A stretch of DNA of 64,000 nucleotides from Plantago ovata (Eukaryota > Streptophyta > Magnoliopsida > Lamiales > Plantaginaceae): contig CM051456.1 of NCBI GenBank assembly GCA_028274465.1, positions 3,845,545 through 3,909,544 on the forward strand, given 5' to 3'. The notes under the pieces were generated by a model, which had not been told where the DNA came from, did no database searches, and was given only the letters and a program-made list of their open reading frames with translations. The position numbers and the translations under genes are program-made. The stretch's first letter is position 1. Every line of letters begins with the position of its first letter. Positions 36,309 through 47,260 of this stretch are shown here, piece after piece.

Positions 36309-37048
36309 GGGAAAAAAGCAGTTTTGGTCCCTTATGTCGACGTCCGTGGCGATATTAGTCCCGCTCTAGACGAACTGAGCGCTTTTGGTCCTCTATTGGC
36401 GTATAAACCATCGTTTTCATGTGAATTAAGAAATACGAGGAGAACTAAGCTATACAAGCTTGCCACCTACTATGTATGCTGCCAAATCAGATCCAGTCAC
36501 CTCCTAATAGGCTCCAAATGGCACAAAAACACACTCAAAACACAAAATCAACACATGCAAGTTTAATCTCTGAAATAAACATTAATCAAGCTCTGAATAC
36601 AGCTTAATCGAGCTCTAAACAGAGCGTGGTTAAGCTCTGAAAAACAGAGCATACTTAAGCTCTGTTTCAGAGCTTATCAAGCTCTGAAAAACAGAGCTTC
36701 ATCAAGCTCTATTTCAGAGCTTGATTATGCTCTATTATGCTCTGTTTTCGGAGTATTTCACATTTGTGGCCCATCGTCCTCATCACTCGTGCCCGAAGAA
36801 TACGACCTTGGCATCCAAGAGTTCCATGACGAAGATTTCATCTTTCTTGGCCAGAATTTCTGTGTAATTGGGATGGATGATTTAGGGTATTTGATTTGGG
36901 AATTATATGAATTGGGGAAGAACAATCAGCTGCCAACTCAGCCAACCAAATGATTATTTGAAAAGAGGACCGTATTTGCAATGTATAGAAAAAAAGGACT
37001 AAATACGCAGCGGACAGAGACATAAGGGACCAAAAGTGCAATTTACCC
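36309..37048. mobile_element. MULE-type element of about 740 bp, GGGTAAATTGC ends
   Basis: Inverted ends: GGGAAAAAAGCAGTTTTGGTCCC at the left and, read inverted, GGGTAAATTGCACTTTTGGTCCC at the right. The flanking 9 bases are only partly alike (GTTCTCAGT, GTTTTTATC), so the target duplication has decayed or the ends are slightly off. Inside, 36590-36750 is an array of short palindromes of the type AAGCTCTGAAAAACAGAGC. A minus-strand stretch near 36790-36840 reads MKSSSWNSWMPRSYSSGTSD, perhaps the start of a transposon zinc-finger ORF. It sits within copy B. Confidence 0.7.
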
Positions 37049-37479
37049 GTTTTTATCGGCAATTCCAGGTCAAATGACCCAGCTTCAACAATCGAGATTG
37101 TTGGAGGTTTGACCAAGAAAGTTCCACTAGTTAATTCATCCCATCTGACATTAGTTCTATTCAATTTGATTACTTTCAGATATATTTTTCAATTCAATCC
37201 TTCCCAAGTAGTATATCTTAATAACTATCACAACTGCATTAATATTGTGTTAGTAATTGTAACTTCATCGATAGCGATAGATGTGATGAACCTACTCAGA
37301 TAGTAGTGCAAGACGATGTATAAAAGCGACCAACAACGTGCGGAGAGATTTTTGTACTTCGCAGATCACAGTCGTCTTCTTCAAGAATTTTCTTCTGTGT
37401 TGGGGTCCATAAGAGAGGGATCGCACGGGACTTATGTATAATGCAATAAATAAAAGTTGTTTAGGGCACAGCTCACAGA

Positions 37480-37790
37480 ATTTATGTAAGCCTAGCTAAT
37501 AATTCCTTTTCCTTTTGATGAATTTGTTTTTTGACCAACACATTCCATGTTTTATATTCTGACATAATTTGGTGAAGAAAATAAAAATGATCAGAAAACT
37601 AAGCTAGCAAAATATAAATAAGTTGTACTTGTAGTATATAGTTTTACAATTAGTTAATAAGCATAGCAAATTAAGGATACTAAGAAATCAACAAAACACT
37701 GAATCCACCTAATTCCTGCACTGGCATGAATTAGGTGGATTCAACAATTACATTGAGTTTCATCACGAATTCGTTTATGCGGTTTCTAAA
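37480..37790. repeat. Duplicate of the HB8 3' flank (unit B)
   Basis: Homologous to 40120-40375, the region after the HB8 stop. Shared blocks include AGCTAGCAAAATATAAATAA and CACTGAATCCACCTAATTCC. Confidence 0.8.
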
Positions 37791-37935
37791 TTTAAACGAA
37801 AGACCAATTGACGAACATGAAGTACAGTCAGTGTGCATCTTCTTCATCGTTCAACACCTTCCAGGCGACTGCTCTCTCGTAAGATATTGGCCTCCCCATA
37901 CTTGACAAGCAGACACCTGCCAGTTGCAAAGCCCT
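37791..37935 (-). pseudogene. Duplicated last exon of the HD-ZIP III gene
   Basis: Close copy of HB8 exon 18 (40522-40376). It keeps an acceptor-like TTAG before GGCTTTGC and matches for about 140 bp, but has lost about 5 bases after GCAACT, has a changed codon that makes a stop (TGA) in the motif before FMFVNW, and has a mutated stop. It ends abruptly at 37935, where the start of unit C is joined. It cannot be a functional exon. Confidence 0.9.
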
Positions 37936-38609
37936 AACAAACATTTGAGTGAACAAAGGAGGACTCAACAGCAAATAAAGAAACCAAGAGCTAGAGAGTA
38001 CAGACTTATGTCCACCTCTTTTTTCTTTTGTAAGTTTCTAACGGCCGGAACTACTTCCGACATAAATATGTTACATCCATCGATTATTTTGTATCCACTT
38101 TGTTTTTTGAATTGTTTACGTTTAATTTTAAAATAATTTTTTTAAAATATTTATCTACTTTGAACAACATAAACAGATTAGTTGAAATTGTACAGTAGTA
38201 GTATTGTTAAATCAGTTCAAATTGAGTTGAAGAAACTGATTTCACTTCACTTATACTTGACCACATTAGGTTTTGCATCTCTTCAACACTGACATGCTCT
38301 GGAATGCATCATACGATATATGTGAGGGAGGAATCCAAAGACTATAGTTCAAACTAAATGGCCCAACAGACCACACCAATAAATCATTACTAAAAATTAT
38401 TATACCTATAAATATACCCCTACTACCTACTATCTTCACTAATCTAAACCCAAACATACTCCTTCAAAGTCGTCTACTATTCACGGTTCGAAATACCTCC
38501 CCAGAGTCCTCTCCCAAATTCAAAGCCAACGTTTCGTACAATTATCAGCTCAACAACTCCTATAAGTATACTTAATTTACCAATATAGCCAGTACAGTGT
38601 TCAAAGATG

Positions 38610-39445
38610 GGAAAATTATAATTTTGGTCCTTTAAGTGGGAGTCCCCCGCGATTTTGCTCCCAAGTCAAAATTTTTTTGCAATTTTGGTCCTTTTCGTAT
38701 AAATACTAGATTTGTACACACCATTTTAGTCCCTTCGTATCTAATACGGCCCCAGGACCAAAAGTGCAAAAAAAAAAATTTGACTTGGGACCAAAATCGC
38801 CGACTACCACTTAAGGGACCAAAAATGCAATTTTTCAAAATATGCCAAGATTTCTCTGAATGTGTGGAATGCAAAAAATAGCTTATTAATAACCAAACTA
38901 AAGAGTTGATCAAGAAATACAAATATGTTACGAGAACATTGTCTATTAGCTATATTACGAGTGCTTAAGAGTTAAGATGTTGATAAACAATGTTGGAGTT
39001 TCTGCCGTAGAAATTGATGATGGAGACGGCTTAAGGACTTTGAATCTTGATGAAGACAACCTATGAGACGGAAAAAGAATGCCTAGATACAAATTATTAT
39101 GGTGTTAGGAATGTTAGTGAAGTCCTTCTTCCTTCTCTACGGCTATCCACATTTGGAGCAAGAATCGTGAATGTCACTTCGCTAAGGAGTGAATTACAAT
39201 TGAAAAAATTACATTGTTGGTCCCTTAAGTGGCAGTCCCCATGCGATTTTGGTCCCAAGTCAATTTGTTTTTTGCACTTTTGGTCCTTTACTTATAAATA
39301 CGAGATTTGTACACACGGTTTTAGTCCCTTCGTATAAATACAGTACGTAATACGGTCCCAGGACCAAAAGTGCAAAAAAACAAATTGACTTGGGACCAAA
39401 ATCACGGGGGACTGCCACTTAAGGGACCAAAAATGCAATTTATCC
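38610..39445. mobile_element. Pack-MULE with captured short-chain dehydrogenase fragment
   Basis: 836 bp flanked by the perfect 11-bp direct repeat GTTCAAAGATG at 38599-38609 and 39446-39456. The ends are inverted (GGAAAATTATAATTTTGGTCC and GGATAAATTGCATTTTTGGTCC), each about 230 bp long and itself fold-back, with TTAAGTGG and GACTTGGGACCAAAA blocks. The unit lies in the first intron of copy C; copy B at 35690 lacks it. The core carries a gene fragment, annotated separately. The long inverted ends and 9-11 bp duplication fit Mutator-like elements. Confidence 0.85.
38965..39200 (+). pseudogene. Short-chain dehydrogenase/reductase (menthol dehydrogenase-like) fragment
   Basis: Cargo of the Pack-MULE. 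In shifting frames one reads INNVGVSAVEIDDGDGLRT, then YETEKECLDTNYYGVRNVSE and LLPSLRLSTFGARIVNVTSL. This is the middle of a plant NADPH-dependent SDR of the neomenthol dehydrogenase / salutaridine reductase type (NNAG-like motif, NYYG segment, RIVNVSS strand before the catalytic Ser region). The Rossmann start (TGxxxGIG) and the YxxxK site are missing. At least one stop or frameshift separates the blocks. Not functional as an enzyme. Confidence 0.82.
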
Positions 39446-40375
39446 GTTCAAAGATGCACAGGTTTGCAACAACATGAACTTGACATTTTCATTAGTTGTA
39501 ACTTGTAAGAGTATGCATTTCATTTCATTTCATTTTCACTATCCAAAATAGTTCATTTGGTTAATTTCTTTATCTTCTTCATTCTATTAATTTCTTGTGC
39601 AGATGATGATGATCATATGCAGATACCGGAAACAATTTCACAAACATCGTTCTATTAATTTGTACTGCACCACAATTTGTGGAATAGGAGGTAATTTCCA
39701 TGTAACTGATTTAGACACGAACAAAAAACGTAAGAGTTGAATTTTTATTTTTTTAATTTTTATCATCACGATTTCCCGATCTATTAAAAATGAAGCAGAA
39801 CGATGTTTTGTCCCGGTTTCATGAATTAGGTAATCTACGTGCTCCTGTCCTGACCTTTATAATCAACTCTTTTTTAGGATTCCGCAAAACGAGACATGCA
39901 GGATGTAGGTCTGTTTCAGTTCCTTGGCCAGTGCAAAGGGCATCGTGATCTCCTGTTCCTGATCTGATGCCTATTGTGCCAAAAACCATGATGCCCGTGT
40001 TTTGCAGAGAGAAATGTGCAGAGCTAGATCGGAAGATTCTTGAGTGGAAACAAAGACTCTGAGCTAACACCCCCAGACACAGAATTTTATTTTATGTAAT
40101 CCAGATATGGAAACTCTTTTTTCTTTTTGATGAATATTTTATATTCTGACAAATTTTGGTGAAAATAAATAATCAGAGAGCTAGCAAAATATAAATAAGT
40201 TGTAGTTACCATAAGTTAATAAGCATTGTAAATTAAGGATCCTAAGAAATCAACAAAACACTGAATCCACCTAATTCCTGCACTGCCATGTCTTAAACAT
40301 CAACAACTACAGAGGACCAAAATGTGATGTTTTTACATTGTTTCATCCCAAATTCCATCTGTGCGGTTTCTAGAT

Positions 40376-43300
40376 TCAAACGAAAGACCAGTTGACGAAC
40401 ATGAAACACAGGCAGTGTGCATCTTCTTCATCATTCAACACCTTCCAAGCGACTGCTCTCTCATAAGAAATCGGCCTCCCCATACTTGACAAGCAGACGC
40501 CTCCAGGAAGAGTCGCAAAGCCCTGCCACACATTGAAGTTCATATGCTTTAGTTGCCAGAAAGAAAATATAACTCAATGGGAGAAAGACAAGATTACTGG
40601 GAAATCAACATATACGACGGATATACCTGCTGCACAATCTGTGGAAGCTCCGCGAATAGTGTCTTTCTTCCATTCTCGTTGAAAATCTTCTCCAGGGTGA
40701 TGTCCTGAAGCGACACTAAAGTAGTCTCGAGCATATCAAGTCCTGCCTGATTTGCAAAGGAGAAGACTGGCAATGCCTGCATGTTACATAGACTAAGTTT
40801 AGATATTTTCTGAAGGACCCTTGTTTCCTTCATAAAACTTACAATTGGAGAGAGAGATCTCACTTGTTCTTGGATAAATTCAATTAAAGAAAAAATTACC
40901 TTTAACGAACAACACATAACTGCATCCGAATGATGCCAGAGCGTTTTAAGAATGGAGTCGCTTCCTTCGGTAGCAGGCTTAAGTAGCTCAACTCCTAAGA
41001 AAAATCTACAAACAAAAGAAAGCGAGGTCCTAAGTTTACATACTAGTTTTACGAAAACAACAGCTTCTTCGACATTAGGCCAAAAAAAATTGGCAAAAGA
41101 ATAAGTATAAAAGATTGAGATTTATACCTATAGCTTTGGCAAATCCACCGGGTTAGAGTCTGAGCTTCAGGTGTACCAGGTGGAGGCGGCAAACTAGCAC
41201 CGGGACCAAGACGAGATGGGGAAAGTGCTAGTGCCACCCTCTGAACAGAGGCAATGATACTTCGGACATATTGTCTAGCCATAGCTGCTACACTTTCTTG
41301 TAGGTGGATCTCAAACGCAAACTGGAATGCTATCGTCATCACTGATTTTGCAGTTCCCGGGTGCCTCGAGGTATCACCCGAGGTCCTGTTCCCAGCAGTT
41401 CCAACTTCAAGAGTAGATGCAAGGTCCAGTGTCCGGTTTGGACTAGCGGCATCCTAACATAGTTTAACAGTATGTAAGCATGAAGTGATATGAAATAGGC
41501 AGATAAATTTTTTAGATAAATTTTTTAAGACACTGTTTTCTGTAAAACTATTGAAATATAAAGAACAAAAGCCGACTAGAGACTCCAAACCCATACGAGA
41601 AATATTGTAATCTCCACATTAGGTGTGCATATTTCTCTTTTGGCGAATGGGACACTCTTGTGAGTTACCACCAGTAGACTAAACGAGACTACATAAAATC
41701 TTGTAGTAGATTATGTATCCACTGGTTTTCAATGTAAAATTTTCCAACATAAACAGCTAAATGCACGTGCTTGATATATGAAGCACCTACTACATGGCCA
41801 ATGAGGTTTATGATATACACAGGCAGGGAATATTTGAGATATCTTGTCATAAAACCAAGTTACCTCCAAAAATCGAACAAAGTTACTCTTGGCTAACATA
41901 ACTAGTGATTTTTATCAGGATACATAACAATATGACGAAAAAAGGAGATAGACTGAAATGCTTCTCGTGTTAGATGGCATCACTTACTGTTTTCGTATCA
42001 AGTGGAATAATGCGGAAACCAGAAGGAAGAAGGGGTGCATCATCCGAGAAGGAGGCATCTATGGGTGCAAATATAAGTTCCGCACATGTACCAACAGCAT
42101 TCTCATCCACTCCGTTACAAACCTGAGAAGTAACATACAAATAATGCTAGTAACTATTTGAGTTCAATTTGTTTTATATCTGGTCATCAGAAGGTAGAAC
42201 TGCAACTTACTTGTAAGAGGAATATATCATTTGGCATAACAACATCGTCACGATATTGTGCCATGCTTTCCAGCCTAATAACTTCCATAAACTGTTTCGC
42301 AGGAAAAAAGAATATTATTATGGAAAAAGCATTGCATGCGGAAACATATTATGGTTTATGCGGCGTATAGTCCAAATATGGTAAGCCGGGAAATATGCAA
42401 AAAGTGGTCAAAGTAAAGCCACGTGCCTCTTCATGCTCAATAGTCTGAGCCAATGGAAGAATAACTTGGCCTCCGTAACATCCAACACCAGAGACAGGTA
42501 AAGTACAAGGACCAGCTTTAACAGCAGCAGACGAGTATGCATCAATGCCACTGTCGGCCCACTCAGATCGATGTTCCCGTAAAAACCTCAACAGTATTGC
42601 AGGAGGAACATTCTGTTATGGAAAAGATCAATTTAAGTTGAATTAGATGACGTCAAGTAGAAAACAAATGTTCATCATTACGCCAGCATATCAAAAATGT
42701 CGGATGTTTCAAAGATATTTGATATGGAAAAAAAAACGATTGATTCGACACGTTACAGACAACTAGTGACACATCCTAACAAACCATGCATGCAATTGAG
42801 ATAACAATACAGAAACAAATTGATATAAAGTTTGAAAATTGCATCGGCCAAGGAAAAATATTCTTTTGGCCCTGCCTGGACTTCTACAAGTTTAAAAAGT
42901 TCAACTGCACTCATAATTAGAGTGAGACCATTTTGATCGAAAGTGATTTATGCACCTGTAACAGCATGGATGCTTTAGCACATAAAACGGCACTGCTCAT
43001 AGATGGAAAGCCATTGGCATAGGTTAACATTGTTCCCATCAGTTTCGCAGGAGATGAGTTCACATGAACCGTAACATCATCAATACCATCACTTTCAATC
43101 ATAGACCAACCTTCATCTGTGAACCCATTGACTGCCTCATTAAATCCTCTGCAGGTTATGTTGAACATACATAGTGTAAGTTGCATATCAGGACCACTAG
43201 GCTTGAGTCATGAAAATTATCAAATGCAAGATAACTAACCTGCTCAATCTTTGACCAAGAGCGCGCAAAGCTGCGGGTCTTCTCCCCCAACCAGTAACAT

Positions 43301-45582
43301 TAGGCTGAGAAATTTCTTGGGATATCTGTCTCAACTGGCGAAAAGCCTGAAAAGAAGAATCGGCCAAGATGTGTTTATAAATCAAATGAAAATATGCAAT
43401 CTTATTTGGTTGTAACGTGTAATTATAAATATAGACATACTGCTAATGTTGTCCTCTGAGCAAGCAATGTTGACGATTCATAAAGAGGACGCATCACCTC
43501 CGGTACACTCCAAGGCTGGTAATGCAAAAAAGTTAGATTTGTTGATCCATAAAAGCTAAAGAGGACGGGAGCATTATGATTCATGAAGTAGGTGAGGTAC
43601 CTCTAAATCTATGTGATCAACTATATGAATTATGGATCCGCCACCTTCACATGGCCTGATAAGGTATCCACTCGGCAGCACCTCAGCTCTTACAAAATGC
43701 TGCACCGGTGGCATACTGGGACCATTCTGAGTGTTGTTTAGCGATCTTTCACATACCTAATTCACAGAATTAAAATAATTTAATATGTATCTTAAGTCGT
43801 GAAGTAACGAAAAGGAAATGAGAAATCTCAACATACCACAAGACTGCCGTCCTCCATTACAGAAGTGTAGCGTAGTAACCAGAAGTCACGAGCTGGTGCC
43901 AAAGTCGTGGGCGCATAGAGCTGAAACATATAAAAGATAAAAAAATCAGTCAAGATGCTTTAGCACACTTTTTATATTTATCAGATCATTAATGCGATAT
44001 AACTGCTTCTATGAAGGGGGGGAAACCTGCATGTACAGCAGTTCGATGGTTCCACCATTCCCAGTAGACATCACGTTTAGGACGTCTACAGCTCGGCAAT
44101 CACGGTACCAAGAAGGCCGATCTTTTAGGATCTCAGCAACCTGACAAAAAGAAAAAGATTGTTAACATGCTGCAATTGAATCTCATTGACCATCATAGCA
44201 CAGGTCGGGAGAAACCTACCCTTGCAGGATCTAATCCCACAATGCCGCATGCACGTGATGCAACACCAGTGCAACCATGAGAAATAGCAATGATTCCAAT
44301 GGAATCCGGACCAGGCTGCCATTCAAGAAAACTTGAAGTTTTAGAACGAGAAAGATATGGACTCAATGTGTGCTCTTAGAAATCAGTGTTATTAAACTTT
44401 TTTAAATTACCAGGAAAAAAAAAAAGAACACTCTTTTGCTAAACCTTGCATGCAATTTAACAAAACACTTCATTTAATGGTATATATTTGAATTGATATT
44501 TCATTTTAAAGAATTATGAGACATCAAGCAATTTAGAAAATTAGAAAAAGACAATAAATACCTTCATCCCAGGCATTTGGACCCACTCCACAGCGGTTCC
44601 AGTAGCCTTTGATAGAAACTCTGTTAAAGTCTCCTCAGCAATGGACAAAAGTCTGGAAAAGATAAATCACATTAGATCAAAGGTTATCAAAAACCAATGC
44701 AAACACCAATAAAGCAAAAGAAACATCCTCCTCCACTCACCCTGCTGGACTTGCATCCCTAGGTGGATGTTGAGGAGTCAAGTGGCGCTGACCACTCGTT
44801 ACAACCGAATCACAACTGTTATCAGTTGTGGCAAGACTTGGCTGCAAAAGCAGAAACAACCAATATAATCAATCTGAAGTGACAAGAATCAGTGAGGACT
44901 GGATCTTTGCAGCTAAATGTCTTAACGCCTTTAGATGGTTGAATCGTACCATATTACCGTTCATAATTGATAGAAAAAAGAATCAGTGCTTTAAAGATTA
45001 CACAGTGCTACTAAAGCAAAAGTGATGATAAAATCAAAGGAATAAAAGAAGGTATAGATTTCTTTACATTTTGACTCTGTTGACGGAAGAAACTGTTCTC
45101 ATACACCAGATGAGAAACTTGTTTCTGCAACCTATCATTTTCCTCCATCAACAACTTGTTCATGGCTGATAGTTTCCGGTTAACAGCTTGTAGTCGCGAC
45201 GACTCTTTACGTTGTTTCTCTCTACATCTGTATCGAAAAAACATAAATGAGCAAATATAATCAGTATCTATAACTACTTAAAATTACAAAATCTTCATCT
45301 TTCATGACAAAACATGTTTGATCCATGTATATTCACACGAAAAACATACAATAGTATAGTATACCTTCTGTTCTGAAACCACACTTTGATCTGCTTAGGC
45401 TCGATATTCGAAAGGATGGGACACTCCCGGATCAGCTGCTGGCGTCTCAGAGAACTGGGCTTAGGACACTCATGATACAACCTCTCCAAAGCCTCCACCT
45501 GCTCCGGAGTGTACCTCACATACTTGCCATTATCTAAGGCCATCTTGCTACTATCCTTGCAAGACGACGTCACCGCCATCAT
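40376..45582 (-). CDS. HB8: HD-ZIP III transcription factor, ATHB-8 type, 18 coding exons
   Basis: Minus strand, 841 residues. Exons: 45582-45365, 45227-45068, 44841-44741, 44652-44562, 44315-44220, 44140-44027, 43920-43837, 43756-43601, 43515-43441, 43346-43240, 43148-42956, 42612-42427, 42291-42211, 42122-41988, 41453-41128, 41005-40900, 40776-40627, 40522-40376. All phases agree. Homeodomain about 19-80 (KQIKVWFQNRRC), leucine zipper to about 120, START domain about 160-380, C-terminal MEKHLA domain ending FVNWSFV. It acts in the nucleus on vascular and meristem patterning. Blocks such as NNTQNGPSMPP and SSTLLAQRTT favour the ATHB-8 over the ATHB-15 clade. It is regulated by miR165/166. 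Intron 12 starts with GC, not GT. The start is the first of two adjacent Met codons. Confidence 0.96.
44306..44572 (-). promoter_or_regulatory. miR165/166 target site, split by intron 4
   Basis: The spliced mRNA reads CTGGGATGAAG (44572-44562) joined to CCTGGTCCGG (44315-44306), the conserved HD-ZIP III target encoding PGMKPGPDS in the START domain. The genomic DNA does not contain it contiguously. Confidence 0.95.
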
Positions 45583-46340
45583 CTCTTAAAAAACAATCAA
45601 GAATTTCACTCCAAAAGTAAATCTTCCCTTCTTTCACAACAAAATAAACATAAAAACAAAAGTCCAAAATCTGCAACACTTCTTCTAGCTATTACTACTT
45701 CAAATAACCAACCAAAACATCAAATCCAATTTCTTCCTTCCAAAGTAGCTAAGAAAACAAACTACATACATACATATATACTGTATCTCACAAAGATGAC
45801 TCCTCTATATCAAAAACCCACATCAAAAAAAGGCATGTATAGTAAATATATAAATAAAGAAGCATGCATCTGCACACATTGAAAGAAAGATGATGATCTT
45901 TATATATATACACTATGTAATGCTAATAGTAGTATAGTATTCTCCCATGTGTCTCTATTTTAGTACTAGTGACTAGTAGTGAGAGAAGCTTATGTCTTAA
46001 GCATGGTGTAGAAAAGTCCAGTATCCTTCAAGTTTACGAAACATGCATAGTCACACACACAGATTCAGGTGGGGCAGCAAGAAAGTGAGAGATGGAAGGG
46101 GATACCTGTGGGGAATTAGGAAGGCAAACGGTGTCGTGTTGTTTATTCAGAGGCACAAAGCGTGAAGCACTAAATGCAGAATTTGTTCTCCTCCTCCCAT
46201 TATTAGTATTAGTTAACACAGATTTTCTTGTTTTGGTCCCAAGAAAATGAAATGGTGCTAGTGCCTTGTAGGTGTTTGTGAAAATGTCTGAGAGAAGTTG
46301 TTTGTGAGAAAATGGTTGGTTTTCAGTTTATTATAGAAGA
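45583..46340 (-). promoter_or_regulatory. Probable 5' UTR with intron, and promoter, of HB8
   Basis: A likely UTR exon ends at 46106 (CCCACAG/GTATCC) and the next starts at 45670 after GTTGCAG, so a 5' UTR intron of about 435 bp is plausible. A TATA-like CTATAATAAA lies near 46330. Short upstream frames exist in the leader. No coding evidence upstream. Confidence 0.45.
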
Positions 46341-46735
46341 AGGGAAGAGGGGACATAAGTCAGGAGTGGAGACCATTTTTTTGGGAGTTGGGATGTTCTT
46401 TTTGCTTGTTGCTTTCCGCTCTTGCTGTTTTCTTTTTTAGCCTTTGTTTCCTTTGCTTTTGCCTTTTTTTTTTTTTTTTTTTTTTCTATTTCATCATTTT
46501 TATTGTTTTATTTTTGTTTATTTAGTTAGTGGAGTGGTCCTAATTATGGAGGGTGGGGATGCCTCTATAACATATGGAAAAGAAAATTTTAGTTTGTTAT
46601 TTAAATCCGATTTGTTGGAGTATTTTTAGGCTTTGGCTAGGAGGTGGAGGATGTATCTTGCTTCTTCTTGAATTGATTATACATATATAAATAAACTAAT
46701 TCAAAAAAAGGGAGGGGTAAGGGATGGATAATATT
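46341..46735. other. Upstream flank of HB8, no gene
   Basis: T-rich, with a T run around 46465-46485. Nothing else is seen. Confidence 0.35.
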
Positions 46736-46742
46736 AACTTAC

Positions 46743-47260
46743 TGACCTTTGATGCGTTATGTTTCATTCTAGATAGTCGAATTCGAACAGCGTTGTTGTT
46801 AGTGATTTCTATGTTGTCAGTTATGGACCGGTGAAAGTTTTTGAATATGGAATGGGAATTGAGATCTTAAGTACGATTGAAGTTGTCTGCTCGCGCCCTT
46901 TTGCTGATATAGTAGGAGACACGTATTTCAATTGATGTGAGTTACTGATCCAGGAGAAGTGAACTTCTCATAACAAGGAATAGATGATATGAACTCGGCG
47001 ATCTTGGTGAACCTTGACGTGTTATGTTTCATTGTGGGTAGTCGAATTCAAACAAAATTATTGTTAGTGATTTATATGCTATTGGTTTTGTATCAGTAAA
47101 AATTTATAATATGAGATGGTGATTGAAAGTCTGATATCTTAAATACGATGGAAATTGTTTGCTTGCACTCTTTGCAGATATAGAATGGGAACGGTGTTTC
47201 AATTAATTGATGTGAGTTACTAGGGTGCAGCGAACTTCTCATAATAGATACACATTTGGT
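46743..47260. repeat. Direct duplication of about 270 bp upstream of HB8
   Basis: 46743-46990 and about 47012-47260 are diverged tandem copies sharing GTTATGTTTCATT, ATTGATGTGAGTTACT and GAACTTCTCATAA. The spacing of the copies is about 267 bp. Confidence 0.8.

Larger units (their letters stand above)
37936..39960 (+). other. Copy C of the small spliced transcription unit
   Basis: Starts in the middle of the unit's first exon (AAAGGAGGACTCAAC at 37956). It has the second exon at 39603-39690 (acceptor TTGTGCAG, donor GGAATAGGAG/GTAATT) and a third after TTTTTTTAG at 39878. Spliced in phase 0 from ATG 39603, exons 2-3 give a 53-residue peptide starting MMMIICRYRKQFHKHRSI and including GGFRKTRHAGCRSV, ending at a TGA. 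The frame beginning DDDDHMQIPETISQTSFY stops within exon 2. A Pack-MULE interrupts the first intron. Function unknown. Confidence 0.4.

Noticed and set aside
45011..45244. Separate small bZIP-like gene
   Set aside because: It is exon 2 of HB8 (leucine zipper) read with its flanking intron.
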